Source of the DNA: Chitinophaga sp. sic0106
GTDB lineage: Bacteria; Bacteroidota; Bacteroidia; Chitinophagales; Chitinophagaceae
NCBI RefSeq assembly: GCF_019219075.1
Contig: NZ_JAHUWJ010000010.1
Location: forward strand, 124,001-188,000
DNA length: 64,000 bases
Reading direction: 5' to 3'
Below the pieces are notes generated by a model. That model did not search any database. It saw nothing but the letters and a program-made list of their open reading frames with translations, and was not told the DNA's origin. How positions within the stretch are numbered: position 1 is the stretch's first letter; each line of letters opens with the position of its first letter. The translations under genes were made by a program, and so were the position numbers. Shown piece by piece: positions 43,542-52,202 of this stretch.

Positions 43542-44312
43542 ATGTTTTGGATCGACACCCATGCGCACCTGTATTCCGAGGAATTTGCAGCCGACAGGCA
43601 GGAGATGATAGGTCGCGCCCTGACCCATGGGGTGGACAAGCTGTTTTTACCGAATATAGACGAGGACTCCATAGAAGGCATGCTGGAGCTGGAAAAGGCT
43701 TATCCAGAGCATTGTTTTCCTATGATAGGCATACATCCCTGCTATGTTAAGGAAGACGTTGCAACGCAACTGGAGCTGGTGAAGGCCTGGCTGCAAAAGC
43801 GTCCGTTTAAGGCCATTGGCGAGATAGGGCTGGATTTTTACTGGGATAAAACATATCTCACCCAGCAATACCAGGTATTCCAGGAGCAACTGATATTGGC
43901 CCGGGAGCATAAGCTGCCGGTGGCGATACATAGCCGGGAGTCCACCCGGGAGTGCATTGATGAGGTTAAAGCCTTACAGAACGGGGATCTTACGGGTGTA
44001 TTCCATTGTTTTAGCGGTACGCTGGAGGAGGCCAAAGAGATTATTGACCTGGGCTTTTACCTGGGAATAGGCGGTGTGGTTACGTTTAAGAAGTCGGGCC
44101 TGGATAAAATAGTGGAGCAGCTTGACTTACAACATATTGTGCTGGAAACGGATGCCCCTTACCTGGCGCCGGTACCTTACCGGGGAAAACGCAATGAGAG
44201 CAGCTACATTCCGCTGATCGGTGAAAAGGTGGCAGATGTAAAAAATCTAAAAATAGAAGATGTAGCCGCCATTACCAGCAGCAATGCCCTTAAATTATTC
44301 AAAATGCTCTAA
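43542..44312 (+). CDS. TatD family metal-dependent hydrolase
   Basis: 256 residues from ATG 43542 (MFWIDTHAHLYSEEF); the longer frame from 43500 would cover the promoter. TatD features: the N-terminal THAHL metal site, IGEIGLDFYWD, VAIHSRES and FHCFSGTLEEA, and the C-terminal LETDAPYLAPVPYRGKRNE. These TIM-barrel enzymes act as 3'-5' deoxyribonucleases and are not part of Tat export. Followed by asparaginase after 44 bases. Confidence 0.94.
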   Translation: MFWIDTHAHLYSEEFAADRQEMIGRALTHGVDKLFLPNIDEDSIEGMLELEKAYPEHCFPMIGIHPCYVKEDVATQLELVKAWLQKRPFKAIGEIGLDFYWDKTYLTQQYQVFQEQLILAREHKLPVAIHSRESTRECIDEVKALQNGDLTGVFHCFSGTLEEAKEIIDLGFYLGIGGVVTFKKSGLDKIVEQLDLQHIVLETDAPYLAPVPYRGKRNESSYIPLIGEKVADVKNLKIEDVAAITSSNALKLFKML

Positions 44313-44324
44313 CCATTTTAAGGA

Positions 44325-44332
44325 TAACTTTG
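44325..44332 (+). promoter_or_regulatory. Candidate -7 box for asparaginase
   Basis: TAACTTTG fits TAnnTTTG and lies 24 bases before the ATG at 44357. Its presence argues against the longer TTG start at 44330. Confidence 0.4.
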
Positions 44333-44356
44333 CATGCAACTGGCAGACTACGCACA

Positions 44357-45394
44357 ATGAGTAAAATTCTGATTATTTACACGGGTGGAACAGTAGGAAT
44401 GATCTACGACGACAAGACCAAAGCACTTCGCCCGATAGGATTCAATGAGATAAGGAACAATTTACCTGAGCTATACAGGATGGGAATAGACTTTTACGTC
44501 TATGCTTTTAATCCGCCTATTGACTCCTCCGATATGCAACCAGAGATATGGGTAGAACTGGCCAGCATCATCGAAGACCGTTACGACCGTTACGACGGGT
44601 TTGTAATTCTCCATGGTTCTGATACCATGGCTTTCACTGCATCGGCGCTGAGCTTCATGCTGGAGAACTTATCCAAGCCGGTGATCCTTACCGGTTCCCA
44701 ATTACCAATCGGAAAAATCCGTACCGATGCTAAGGAAAACATCATCACGGCGATGGAGATTGCCTGTGGTAAACACAATGGCAGCAATATTGCCATGGTG
44801 CCTGAAGTATGTATTTACTTCGACTTTTCTTTATTCAGAGGTAACCGTTCCAAAAAGTATAATGCGGAGAAATTCGAGGCATTCTACACTATGAATTATC
44901 CAATTCTGGCGGAAGCGGGTATAGATATCAAATATAAAACACAGGCCATACTCCCTACTCCTGCTGCCTCCTTAAAAGTGCATAAGGAGCTGGAAACGAA
45001 TATCACGGTACTGAAACTGTTCCCTGGTATTACACGCCGGGCAGTAGAAGCAACGCTGAATATACCGGGGCTGAAAGGCGTTATCCTGGAAACATTTGGT
45101 AGCGGTAACACCACCACGCAAACCTGGTTTACAGATTGCCTGAAGCGTGTAGCCGACAATGGTGCACTGATCCTGGATATTACGCAGTGTGATGGTGGTA
45201 GTGTGGAGTTAGGAAAATATGAAACCAGTCAGCACCTCAAAGATCTTGGTGTAGTAAGTGGCCATGACCTTACGTTTGAAGCTGCCGTAACCAAACTGAT
45301 GTTTGTATTGGGCCGGGGGCTTACGCTGGAAGAAAGTAAAGAAATGATGGAAACGCCGCTCCGCGGGGAGTTGACGTTGTCAGAAGTATATTAG
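44357..45394 (+). CDS. ansA: L-asparaginase, type I-like
   Basis: Hydrolyses asparagine to aspartate and ammonia. From ATG 44357 (MSKILIIYTGGTVGM) it has 345 residues. The first catalytic Thr is in YTGGTVGMI, the second Thr-Lys-Asp region is seen as ILHGSDTMAFTASAL, and the Lys is in LPIGKIRTDAKEN. No signal peptide, consistent with the cytoplasmic type I enzyme. The 44330 TTG start is rejected because a promoter box overlaps it. Confidence 0.93.
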   Translation: MSKILIIYTGGTVGMIYDDKTKALRPIGFNEIRNNLPELYRMGIDFYVYAFNPPIDSSDMQPEIWVELASIIEDRYDRYDGFVILHGSDTMAFTASALSFMLENLSKPVILTGSQLPIGKIRTDAKENIITAMEIACGKHNGSNIAMVPEVCIYFDFSLFRGNRSKKYNAEKFEAFYTMNYPILAEAGIDIKYKTQAILPTPAASLKVHKELETNITVLKLFPGITRRAVEATLNIPGLKGVILETFGSGNTTTQTWFTDCLKRVADNGALILDITQCDGGSVELGKYETSQHLKDLGVVSGHDLTFEAAVTKLMFVLGRGLTLEESKEMMETPLRGELTLSEVY

Positions 45395-45420
45395 TGTATT
45401 TGTAGCAGTTAGCTGCTGCA

Positions 45421-45457
45421 AAACGGGAAGCTGTAAAACGGCTTCCCGTTTTTTTAT
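45421..45457 (+). terminator. Rho-independent terminator after asparaginase
   Basis: ACGGGAAGC (45424-45432) pairs with GCTTCCCGT (45442-45450) and seven T follow. Confidence 0.85.
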
Positions 45458-45543
45458 GGTCTCAGCAATTTGCGATATATTTATAGTAGCTTTTTACAAC
45501 CCCTATACCCCAAAGATTTTACTAACCTCTAAACGATTGCTCT

Positions 45544-46236
45544 ATGAATGCTACTCTTTCACAGAAAGCTATTGCCGAGTTTTTTGGCACTTTTGTTTTG
45601 GTTTTTATTGGCACCGGCAGTGCAGTACTGGCTGGTAGTCACGTAGGTTTCCTGGGTATCGCCTTTGCATTTGGTATTTCCGTACTGGCGATGGTATACG
45701 CGATCGGTTATATTTCCGGCTGCCATATCAATCCGGCCATTACTATTTCCATGCTGGCATTCGGCAAGATATCAGGTAAAGATGCCGTGGCTTACATCAT
45801 TGCGCAAATCCTTGGAGCGATACTGGCTTCCGGCATATTGCTGATGATTGCGCAGGGTAAAGCGGATTATTCTCTTGCTGCCAATGGCCTGGGGCAAAAT
45901 GGTGTAGGCGATACTTCACCGGACAAATATGCACAGGGTGCAGGACTGATTGCTGAAATAGTATTGACCACCATTTTCCTGATTGTGGTACATGGCAGCA
46001 CCAGTAAAAACACACCTAATGTTGGCTTTGCCGGCATTGCGATCGGTTTGGCACTGACAATGATTCACATCGTAGGTATCCCTGTAACGGGTGTATCAGT
46101 AAACCCTGCACGTAGCATCGGACCAGCTATTTTTGTGGGCGGAGCAGCGTTGTCCAACCTGTGGGTATTTATCGTAGGACCTATAGTGGGCGGGCTTATT
46201 GGGGGAGCCATCTGGAAACTCTACGACAATAAATAA
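45544..46236 (+). CDS. Aquaporin / MIP family channel
   Basis: 230-residue inner-membrane channel with six hydrophobic segments and the two half-helix NPA motifs: CHINPAITISM (about 60-70) and SVNPARSIGP (about 183-192). The Arg after the second NPA and the His in IHIVGIPVTG point to a water-selective (AqpZ-like) rather than a glycerol channel. Single gene following the asparaginase terminator. Confidence 0.93.
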   Translation: MNATLSQKAIAEFFGTFVLVFIGTGSAVLAGSHVGFLGIAFAFGISVLAMVYAIGYISGCHINPAITISMLAFGKISGKDAVAYIIAQILGAILASGILLMIAQGKADYSLAANGLGQNGVGDTSPDKYAQGAGLIAEIVLTTIFLIVVHGSTSKNTPNVGFAGIAIGLALTMIHIVGIPVTGVSVNPARSIGPAIFVGGAALSNLWVFIVGPIVGGLIGGAIWKLYDNK

Positions 46237-46323
46237 AAAAATATTGGAAATATAAATGAAAGGATTATCTTTGCAACCCTGATCGGAAAAACAACCATTC
46301 CGATTTAGTTCAAAGTTAATCAC

Positions 46324-46410
46324 GGAAGAGTGCAGGAGTGGTTGAACTGGCACGCCTGGAAAGTGTGTATAGGTGAAAGCCTATCAAGGGTTCGAATCCC
46401 TTCTCTTCCG
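46324..46410 (+). tRNA. tRNA-Ser (anticodon GGA)
   Basis: 87-base class II tRNA. Acceptor GGAAGAG pairs with CTCTTCC; anticodon loop CTGGAAA with GGA at 46358-46360; long variable arm (about 46369-46385) as in serine tRNAs; T arm AAGGG-TTCGAAT-CCCTT. Discriminator is G, and CA but no full CCA follows in the genome. It reads UCC and UCU serine codons. Confidence 0.95.
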
Positions 46411-46418
46411 CAAGCTTT

Positions 46419-46452
46419 AAGCCCTCAGGTCGTAAGACTTGGGGGCTTTTTG
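46419..46452 (+). terminator. Terminator downstream of tRNA-Ser
   Basis: AAGCCCTCAGGTC pairs with GACTTGGGGGCTT (two G-U pairs) around GTAA, followed by a short T-run. Confidence 0.75.
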
Positions 46453-46490
46453 TTATGTGGTTATTTTCTTGCAGAGAAGTATTTATTGCT

Positions 46491-46853
46491 TCACCCCAGT
46501 ATCTCTTTCCGGTGATTCATTCCCCAGGCAATAAGTACATCCGCAACAGGTAATACCGACCGTCCATACGACGTGAGTGCATATGCTACTACTACCGGGC
46601 GTGTATCCATCACCGTTCGCTTTACTATCTTGTTTACCTCCAGGTCCCGCAGTTCTTTCGTCAGCATTTTAGCGGAGATGCCTTCCAGCTCGCGCTGCAT
46701 TTTTTTGAAGTGGTTCGTTTGTTCCTGCCTGTTAGCCAGGTATTGCACGATGAGTAGCTTCCATTTACCACCCAGGATTTCCAGTCCGTCGCGCAGGGCG
46801 CGGAGTTTAACAAGGCAGGCCGGATCTTCCGGAGGTATCATAAGGTGTTCCAT
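46491..46853 (-). CDS. HxlR family transcriptional regulator
   Basis: 120-residue winged-helix regulator. The HxlR pattern is clear: LEILGGKWKLLIVQYLANR, then EGISAKMLTKELRDLEVNKI and AYALTSYGRSVLPVADVLIAWG. N-terminal Cys (PEDPACLVKLRAL) is typical for redox- or electrophile-sensing members. Divergent from the NmrA gene with 87 bases between, so it probably represses that gene. Confidence 0.93.
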   Translation of the reverse strand: MEHLMIPPEDPACLVKLRALRDGLEILGGKWKLLIVQYLANRQEQTNHFKKMQRELEGISAKMLTKELRDLEVNKIVKRTVMDTRPVVVAYALTSYGRSVLPVADVLIAWGMNHRKEILG

Positions 46854-46940
46854 ATGTTTTGCAGATAGTTTCTTCAGGGTGACTAGTTACCGGGGAGTTA
46901 CCCACACTAAGATACTTCTTATTACAGGTAATTTAGTTTC

Positions 46941-47798
46941 ATGAAAACAATACTGATAATAGGCGCCACTGGCCAGCAAGGCGGCGCTACCGCACAGCAG
47001 CTGTTACAGCGTGGCTATAATGTTAAGGCACTCACCAGGGATGCAAACAGTGCAGCAGCAAGAAATCTGGCGCTGGCCGGCGCCGAAATTATTGAAGGCC
47101 ACATGGATGACTATACGTTGCTGGTGCAGGAGATGACAGGCGTAGATGGCGTGTTTAGCGTACAGCCTGGCAGCTGGCAACCTACACCAGCTACCGATAC
47201 GCTGGAAGCCAACAGAGGCATTGCCATCGCCAAAGCAGCACAGGAAGCGGGTGTACCACATCTGATCTATACGTCTGTACTCGGTTCTGAAATGATGGCT
47301 ACCTTCCGGCCCTTCTTCAAATTCTCCATCGAAACTTTTATCAGGGAGCATAGCATCCCTGCTACTATTTTACGGCCTCCCGGATTTATGGAGAATGTAT
47401 TACTCCCTACCTCCGGTATCGCCGGCGGGAAGCTGTACGATCCCACACCGGCGCATCTGAAAGTACCTTATATTGCTACGTGGGATATTGGCACCTTTGC
47501 TGTAAAAGCGTTTGATGATCCGGGGGCTTTTATTGGAAAGACATTAGATCTCGCAGGGGATCAACTCACCGCCACAGAAATAGCAGCTAAAATCGGCGAT
47601 AAACTGCAAAAAAGCATCACACACGTGCAGGTCCCCATCACGATGCTGACGGAGCAATCCCCGCTCCTGGGCGAATTATTCGGACACCTGAATACACAGG
47701 GCTATCCACAGGTGGATATCGCTGCATTAAAGGCCATACATCCAAAGCTGCTTAGCTTCAGCGAATGGCTGGAAACAACACAGGTAATCCCGGTATAA
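46941..47798 (+). CDS. NmrA-like NAD(P)-binding protein
   Basis: 285 residues. Rossmann motif IIGATGQQGGATAQQLL at the N-terminus (GxxGxxG), then VDGVFSVQPGSW and YTSVLGSEM. Atypical short-chain dehydrogenase family that senses or uses NAD(P)H; may act on quinones or reactive electrophiles. Pairing with a divergent HxlR regulator supports an inducible oxidoreductase role. Confidence 0.92.
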   Translation: MKTILIIGATGQQGGATAQQLLQRGYNVKALTRDANSAAARNLALAGAEIIEGHMDDYTLLVQEMTGVDGVFSVQPGSWQPTPATDTLEANRGIAIAKAAQEAGVPHLIYTSVLGSEMMATFRPFFKFSIETFIREHSIPATILRPPGFMENVLLPTSGIAGGKLYDPTPAHLKVPYIATWDIGTFAVKAFDDPGAFIGKTLDLAGDQLTATEIAAKIGDKLQKSITHVQVPITMLTEQSPLLGELFGHLNTQGYPQVDIAALKAIHPKLLSFSEWLETTQVIPV

Positions 47799-48027
47799 CC
47801 CGTTGGCAGGGCTGCACTAAGTACCATCCATGCTGGTTTGTATACTTTCAGCAAATTACTCCAATGAACACGCTGAATTCTTAGCCGTGGTAAAACTCAG
47901 CCCCATTTATAACCGGGAGTTTGTCCGGCCTTCGGCCAGCAAAACTTCCGGTATATCCCTACCCTCCATGCAACTATTTCCCCCTTTCTGTTTCTTTATA
48001 GCGTAACAAGCTATAAAATCATCCGGA

Positions 48028-49113
48028 ATGACGCGAAAACTCCCTGCTTTTGCCTTTTTGTTAACCTGCATCCTTGTTTGTCAATTCGTATACAGTCAAA
48101 GCCTTTCTCAAAAGGCGGACAGCCTTATAGCTACTGTTTTTACAGATAAAAATGGCCCCGGTGGCGTGTTTATGATCGCACACAAAGGCAAAATTATCTA
48201 TCAGAAAAGTATTGGCAAAGCCAACCTGGAACTGAATGTGGATATGAACGCCGACCATGTTTTCCAGCTAGGGTCCATGACCAAACAGTTCACCGCCGTG
48301 GCAGTACTTCTGCTGGAGCAGGAAGGAAAATTAAAAACGAGTGATCCGGTATCTACCTATATACCCGATTATCCGAATGGGAAAAATATTACCATCCACC
48401 ACCTGTTGACCCATACTTCCGGCATCAAGGATTTCACAAAAATGAAATCCATTTCTACCATTGCCACCCAGGAAATGACGCCGAAAATGATGGTGGACTT
48501 TTTTAAGAATGAGCAAGTGGACTTCCCGCCGGGCGATCAGTTTGAGTACAATAATTCAGGTTATGTGCTGCTGGGATATATCATAGAACTGGTAAGTGGA
48601 GAAACATATGAAAGCTTTATCACCAGGCATATTTTTGAGAAGGCGGGCATGTCCCATTCCTATTACTGCAGCGACCGCAAAGTAATCCCCGGCAGAGCCA
48701 GCGGCTACCATAAAAAGGAAACCGGTTATGTGAATAAAACTATTATCAATTTCAGCGTACCGTTTGCATCCGGAGCGCTAATGTCTACCTTACATGATAT
48801 GCTGAAATGGCAACAGGCACTGAATGCCAACGTGCTGTTGAATAAGCAGGAACAACAAAAAGCATTCAGCACGCACCGGCTGAATAACGGCGAAACCTTC
48901 ACCTATGGATATGGCTGGCACATCAAAAACATTGACGGCGTACCGGACCGGGAACATGGTGGCAGCATCTTTGGATTTAAAACCATGGGCGTTTACATCC
49001 CCGGTGAAGATATTTATGTACTGGGATTCAGTAACTGTGACTGCAACTCTCCCACGAAAGTCACGATGGATATTGCTGTGCTGGCACTGCAAACATTGAG
49101 GAAACAAAAATAG
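48028..49113 (+). CDS. Serine hydrolase, beta-lactamase family (class C-like)
   Basis: 361 residues with a signal peptide (FAFLLTCILVCQFVYSQ). Catalytic SxxK is SMTK in FQLGSMTKQFTAV (about residue 92); YxN is YNNSGY (about 172); the third box lies near REHGGSIFGF. Probably a periplasmic or surface D-Ala peptidase/esterase-like enzyme; the substrate is unknown. First of two consecutive genes of the same family. Confidence 0.92.
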   Translation: MTRKLPAFAFLLTCILVCQFVYSQSLSQKADSLIATVFTDKNGPGGVFMIAHKGKIIYQKSIGKANLELNVDMNADHVFQLGSMTKQFTAVAVLLLEQEGKLKTSDPVSTYIPDYPNGKNITIHHLLTHTSGIKDFTKMKSISTIATQEMTPKMMVDFFKNEQVDFPPGDQFEYNNSGYVLLGYIIELVSGETYESFITRHIFEKAGMSHSYYCSDRKVIPGRASGYHKKETGYVNKTIINFSVPFASGALMSTLHDMLKWQQALNANVLLNKQEQQKAFSTHRLNNGETFTYGYGWHIKNIDGVPDREHGGSIFGFKTMGVYIPGEDIYVLGFSNCDCNSPTKVTMDIAVLALQTLRKQK

Positions 49114-49230
49114 TTACCCCTTTTAACCGTTGAATTGCAGCTGATACCGGTAGTATCAGCTGTTTTATTTTAAGACATAATTGGTCATGTTAACCAGTAA
49201 CTGTAAATTGACTGAATAAATAACCTCCCG

Positions 49231-50349
49231 ATGTTCCTGTTGTTTTACTTACTTCCCTTTCTGCAACCAATTCCACAGGTAGACAAACCCATACAGGAAT
49301 TTATGCAACGCTATCATGTACCTGGAATGTCTGTTGCCATTACCTATCATGGCAAGCTCGTGTATGCGAAAGGGTATGGGTATGCGGATACCACCACTAA
49401 AGAAAAAGTAACAGCACATAGTTTGTTTCGTATCGCGAGCGTTTCTAAGACCATAACGGCAACGGCTATATTTAAACTGGTGGATGAACAAAAATTGAAT
49501 ATCGACCAAACAGTATTTGGCACTGCCGGTATTCTTGGAGATGAATATACGCCTGCCAACGCCAACCCGAACCTCTTCAAAGTCACGGTAAAACAGCTGC
49601 TGCAGCACACCTCCGGCGGATGGCCAAATGACGGTCGTGATCCAATGTTCCGCTATCTAAAGCTGGATGCCAACGCTTTAATGAAGCGCATATTACAGGA
49701 AGACACCTTACGCTACCCTCCCGGTGAAATGTACATGTACTCTAACTTTGGCTATTGTATACTGGGAAGAATTATTGAAAAGGTTGCCGGAGAAAGCTAT
49801 GAAGAATATGTGCGTAAACATGTGCTACAACCAGCTGGCATCCAGGACATGCACATTGGCGGCAATACCATCTCCCAGAAAAAAATAAATGAAGTAACCT
49901 ATTACGGACAAAACGGTGAAAAACCCTATGTACATAATATTACCCGAATGGACGCTCATGGTGGATGGATTGCCAGCACAACCGACCTGGCCCGCCTGTT
50001 AGTAGCCATAGATGGTTTTGAAGATGTTCCCGACATACTTCGCAAACAATCGGTGACTGAAATGACTACCGGCTCCTCCGCCAATGCCGGATATGCCAGC
50101 GGATGGGCTGTAAACATGTACCGAAACTGGTGGCATGCGGGCTCACTGCCCGGTACCGCCAGCGAAATTGTACGCACTGCTAAAGGGTTTAACTGGGTAA
50201 TACTCTGTAACACCCGTACGGACAAAGCTTTCTTCAACGAACTGGACGGCCTCCTGTGGAAAGCAGTGAATAACAACAAAACAGCGTGGCCGAAATTGGA
50301 TTTATTTGGCATCTATAATAAAATCGTAAAAACGCAGGGGCATGATTAA
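49231..50349 (+). CDS. Serine hydrolase, beta-lactamase family
   Basis: 372 residues, short hydrophobic N-terminus (MFLLFYLLPFLQPIPQVD) that may be a weak signal. SVSK in FRIASVSKTITATAIFK, YSNFGYCILG as the YxN motif and WWHAGSLPGTAS as the C-terminal box. Paralogue of the preceding gene but only distantly similar by eye. Same strand, 117 bases downstream. Confidence 0.9.
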   Translation: MFLLFYLLPFLQPIPQVDKPIQEFMQRYHVPGMSVAITYHGKLVYAKGYGYADTTTKEKVTAHSLFRIASVSKTITATAIFKLVDEQKLNIDQTVFGTAGILGDEYTPANANPNLFKVTVKQLLQHTSGGWPNDGRDPMFRYLKLDANALMKRILQEDTLRYPPGEMYMYSNFGYCILGRIIEKVAGESYEEYVRKHVLQPAGIQDMHIGGNTISQKKINEVTYYGQNGEKPYVHNITRMDAHGGWIASTTDLARLLVAIDGFEDVPDILRKQSVTEMTTGSSANAGYASGWAVNMYRNWWHAGSLPGTASEIVRTAKGFNWVILCNTRTDKAFFNELDGLLWKAVNNNKTAWPKLDLFGIYNKIVKTQGHD

Positions 50350-50507
50350 GCCAGAACTTACTACTGACTTAATGATAGTTACTTAGGAAGGCAATGTAGC
50401 AGTGGAATAAAGTACACTGCTGCATTTTTATTGAATTTCGGTAAGGCACAACTCTTTTGGTATCTGTTTGTTTTTATGGTAGCAGTCTCTTACAAAAAGG
50501 CTAAAAA

Positions 50508-51053
50508 ATGATGAAAAAGCTATTCTTTCTGATGTATATGCTGCTGCCGCTACTGGCAGTATCCCAATGGAAGACTAACAGTCGCGGCTATGCTTACCTG
50601 ATGCGGCACAGCAATAACTTTGGCGGAGGTATTATGTACGATTATGGCTTTAACCGCTACCTGGCGGCAGGCCTGGGAGCGGAGCTCACAGGCTATAACG
50701 GCAACCTCATGATCCCTACCTTTGCCGACCTCAAGGTAAAATACCCGACAGGTATGGTGGAGCCCTTCATAAACGGGCAATTTGGCTACAATAACTACCG
50801 CGTAACGTACCAATATCACTACACTGATGGCAACAATAACGCACAGGTGACCAGTTACCAGAAAACAGGAAAATATTTCTGGGGTGTAGGGGCAGGCGCT
50901 TCTTTGCTGGTGGGGAAAGTAGGGGTGTTTGTATCGTATACTTACCGTGGGTATGTGTATAAGTTCCCTAAATTCACCGCAAATGGCACGGTGGTGTCGT
51001 TCCCGGATGATAAGCCGAATGTGAGCGTGATTAGTGGTGGTATTGTGTTCTAG
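50508..51053 (+). CDS. Small outer-membrane beta-barrel protein
   Basis: 181 residues with a signal peptide (MYMLLPLLAVSQ). Repeated amphipathic strands rich in Tyr/Gly (YDYGFNRYLAAGLGAELTGY, FSYTYRG-type) suggest an eight-stranded barrel. No family recognised beyond this. Followed by a clear terminator. Confidence 0.75.
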   Translation: MMKKLFFLMYMLLPLLAVSQWKTNSRGYAYLMRHSNNFGGGIMYDYGFNRYLAAGLGAELTGYNGNLMIPTFADLKVKYPTGMVEPFINGQFGYNNYRVTYQYHYTDGNNNAQVTSYQKTGKYFWGVGAGASLLVGKVGVFVSYTYRGYVYKFPKFTANGTVVSFPDDKPNVSVISGGIVF

Positions 51054-51089
51054 TTATTTTATACATAGCAAAGCATTTTTTTTGTTTGC

Positions 51090-51124
51090 AACACCAGTCC
51101 GCTGAAGGCAGACTGGTGTTTTTA
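51090..51124. terminator. Terminator between the barrel gene and the reverse-strand gene
   Basis: AACACCAGTC (51090-51099) pairs with GACTGGTGTT (51111-51120), T-run following. Confidence 0.8.
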
Positions 51125-51133
51125 TTACAAGGA

Positions 51134-52003
51134 TTACCTGGGACAAGAATTCTTCATATAGGCAGCTAACGCCTCCAACCCATACGCATTATTTTTCCTG
51201 ATCTCATTCATTAACTTTTTATCCGTTGTGCATAGCTCCTCCGCAAATCCAGTAATACCGGCCCTTATAGCGGCATCCAATAACTGCGCATACGCCTTGG
51301 CCGGGGGATTCGACCACTTCAATTCCCGTATAACCCAGCCCGTATGAATAAATGCATCAGGATTGTATTTTAACATGGCGTCCAGTACATTCGTGCGCAT
51401 ACCCAATACATTTTTTCCCGCCAGCCAGCCATAGCAATAATGTTTGAATGTTTCCCGGCCGTCTTCCATATCACTGATAGCCTCCAGCTGCATTTTGGTG
51501 ATAGCGGGATTGCCGGTGTAGCCGAAGTCCTCTAACAGAGAGGTGAGGATTTCAGGATAGAAGTGATCTACAGGTTTGAGCTGTGTAGGGTCGGCGGAGA
51601 TGAGGAGTTTATTGAGGGCGATGATGGGAGGGAAGACGGAAGTATCCCATTTCTCCAAGGGTAAAACTTCTAACTGATGTTTATCATTATAGCTTGGGTA
51701 TATAAGTGATAATTCCTCCTGATGAATCAGCAGGCAGGCATTTCTCACTGCCCATAATGTAGGGGATGGTTCTGGTGAAGAATCGAGTTTTATTAGTGGC
51801 GCCGGATTGTTGCGTAGTTCAATTCCGAAGATATCACTCACCTTTTTGAAAAAGGTGGTAGTGTCAGGGAATGTATAGCCGCGGAGGTGCATGCCCTTTT
51901 TAAGGTTTTGCAAGTCTGATTCACTTATTTTTCTTGCTTGGCCATTAGTAAAATTCATAGTGAATAATAATAGAATCAGGTAGGAAATAAATAATCTGGT
52001 CAT
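51134..52003 (-). CDS. Exported protein of unknown family; candidate T6SS immunity protein
   Basis: 289 residues with a signal peptide (LFISYLILLLFTMNFTNGQ), so the mature protein acts outside the cytoplasm. The rest is largely helical with no recognised domain (for example LTSLLEDFGYTGNPAITK, AYAQLLDAAIRAGITG, EALAAYMKNSC). It lies directly downstream, in the same direction, of the large T6SS-type effector whose predicted targets are in the cell wall. That position and the export signal make it a candidate periplasmic immunity protein. The 199-base gap with structured sequence suggests its own promoter or regulated expression. Function unproven. Confidence 0.7.
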   Translation of the reverse strand: MTRLFISYLILLLFTMNFTNGQARKISESDLQNLKKGMHLRGYTFPDTTTFFKKVSDIFGIELRNNPAPLIKLDSSPEPSPTLWAVRNACLLIHQEELSLIYPSYNDKHQLEVLPLEKWDTSVFPPIIALNKLLISADPTQLKPVDHFYPEILTSLLEDFGYTGNPAITKMQLEAISDMEDGRETFKHYCYGWLAGKNVLGMRTNVLDAMLKYNPDAFIHTGWVIRELKWSNPPAKAYAQLLDAAIRAGITGFAEELCTTDKKLMNEIRKNNAYGLEALAAYMKNSCPR

Positions 52004-52109
52004 TTTGAGTAGAATTTGAAAGTAAAAACATGGTTATTTGAGATGGCAATTGCATGCAGCCATCTAAAAACACTTTGATAAATAAATAGTTTAAGTCTAT
52101 TATATGGCT

Positions 52110-52191
52110 ATTGACATTTCGTAAGACTACCCACGCGTAATATCCCCAAACATAAGTGGGATAATTCGGAGCCGTCAGTCTTACTGTCAAT
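52110..52191. promoter_or_regulatory. Long interrupted inverted repeat between effector and candidate immunity gene
   Basis: ATTGACA...TAAGACT (52110-52127) faces AGTCTTACTGTCAAT (52177-52191): two blocks of seven bases match, separated by five bases on one side and one on the other. Between them TATCCC and GGGATA, and CCCAC and GTGGG, can also pair. Likely a folded RNA leader or operator for the downstream exported protein; untested. Confidence 0.45.
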
Positions 52192-52202
52192 GACAATTCA
52201 TT

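Noticed and set aside
46330..46515. Forward reading frame across the tRNA-Ser gene
   Set aside because: It lies inside the tRNA and its terminator; no protein-like features.
47830..48006. 58-residue forward frame between the NmrA gene and the first serine hydrolase
   Set aside because: No recognisable motif, no promoter or operon context; Phe/Pro-rich end looks like chance.
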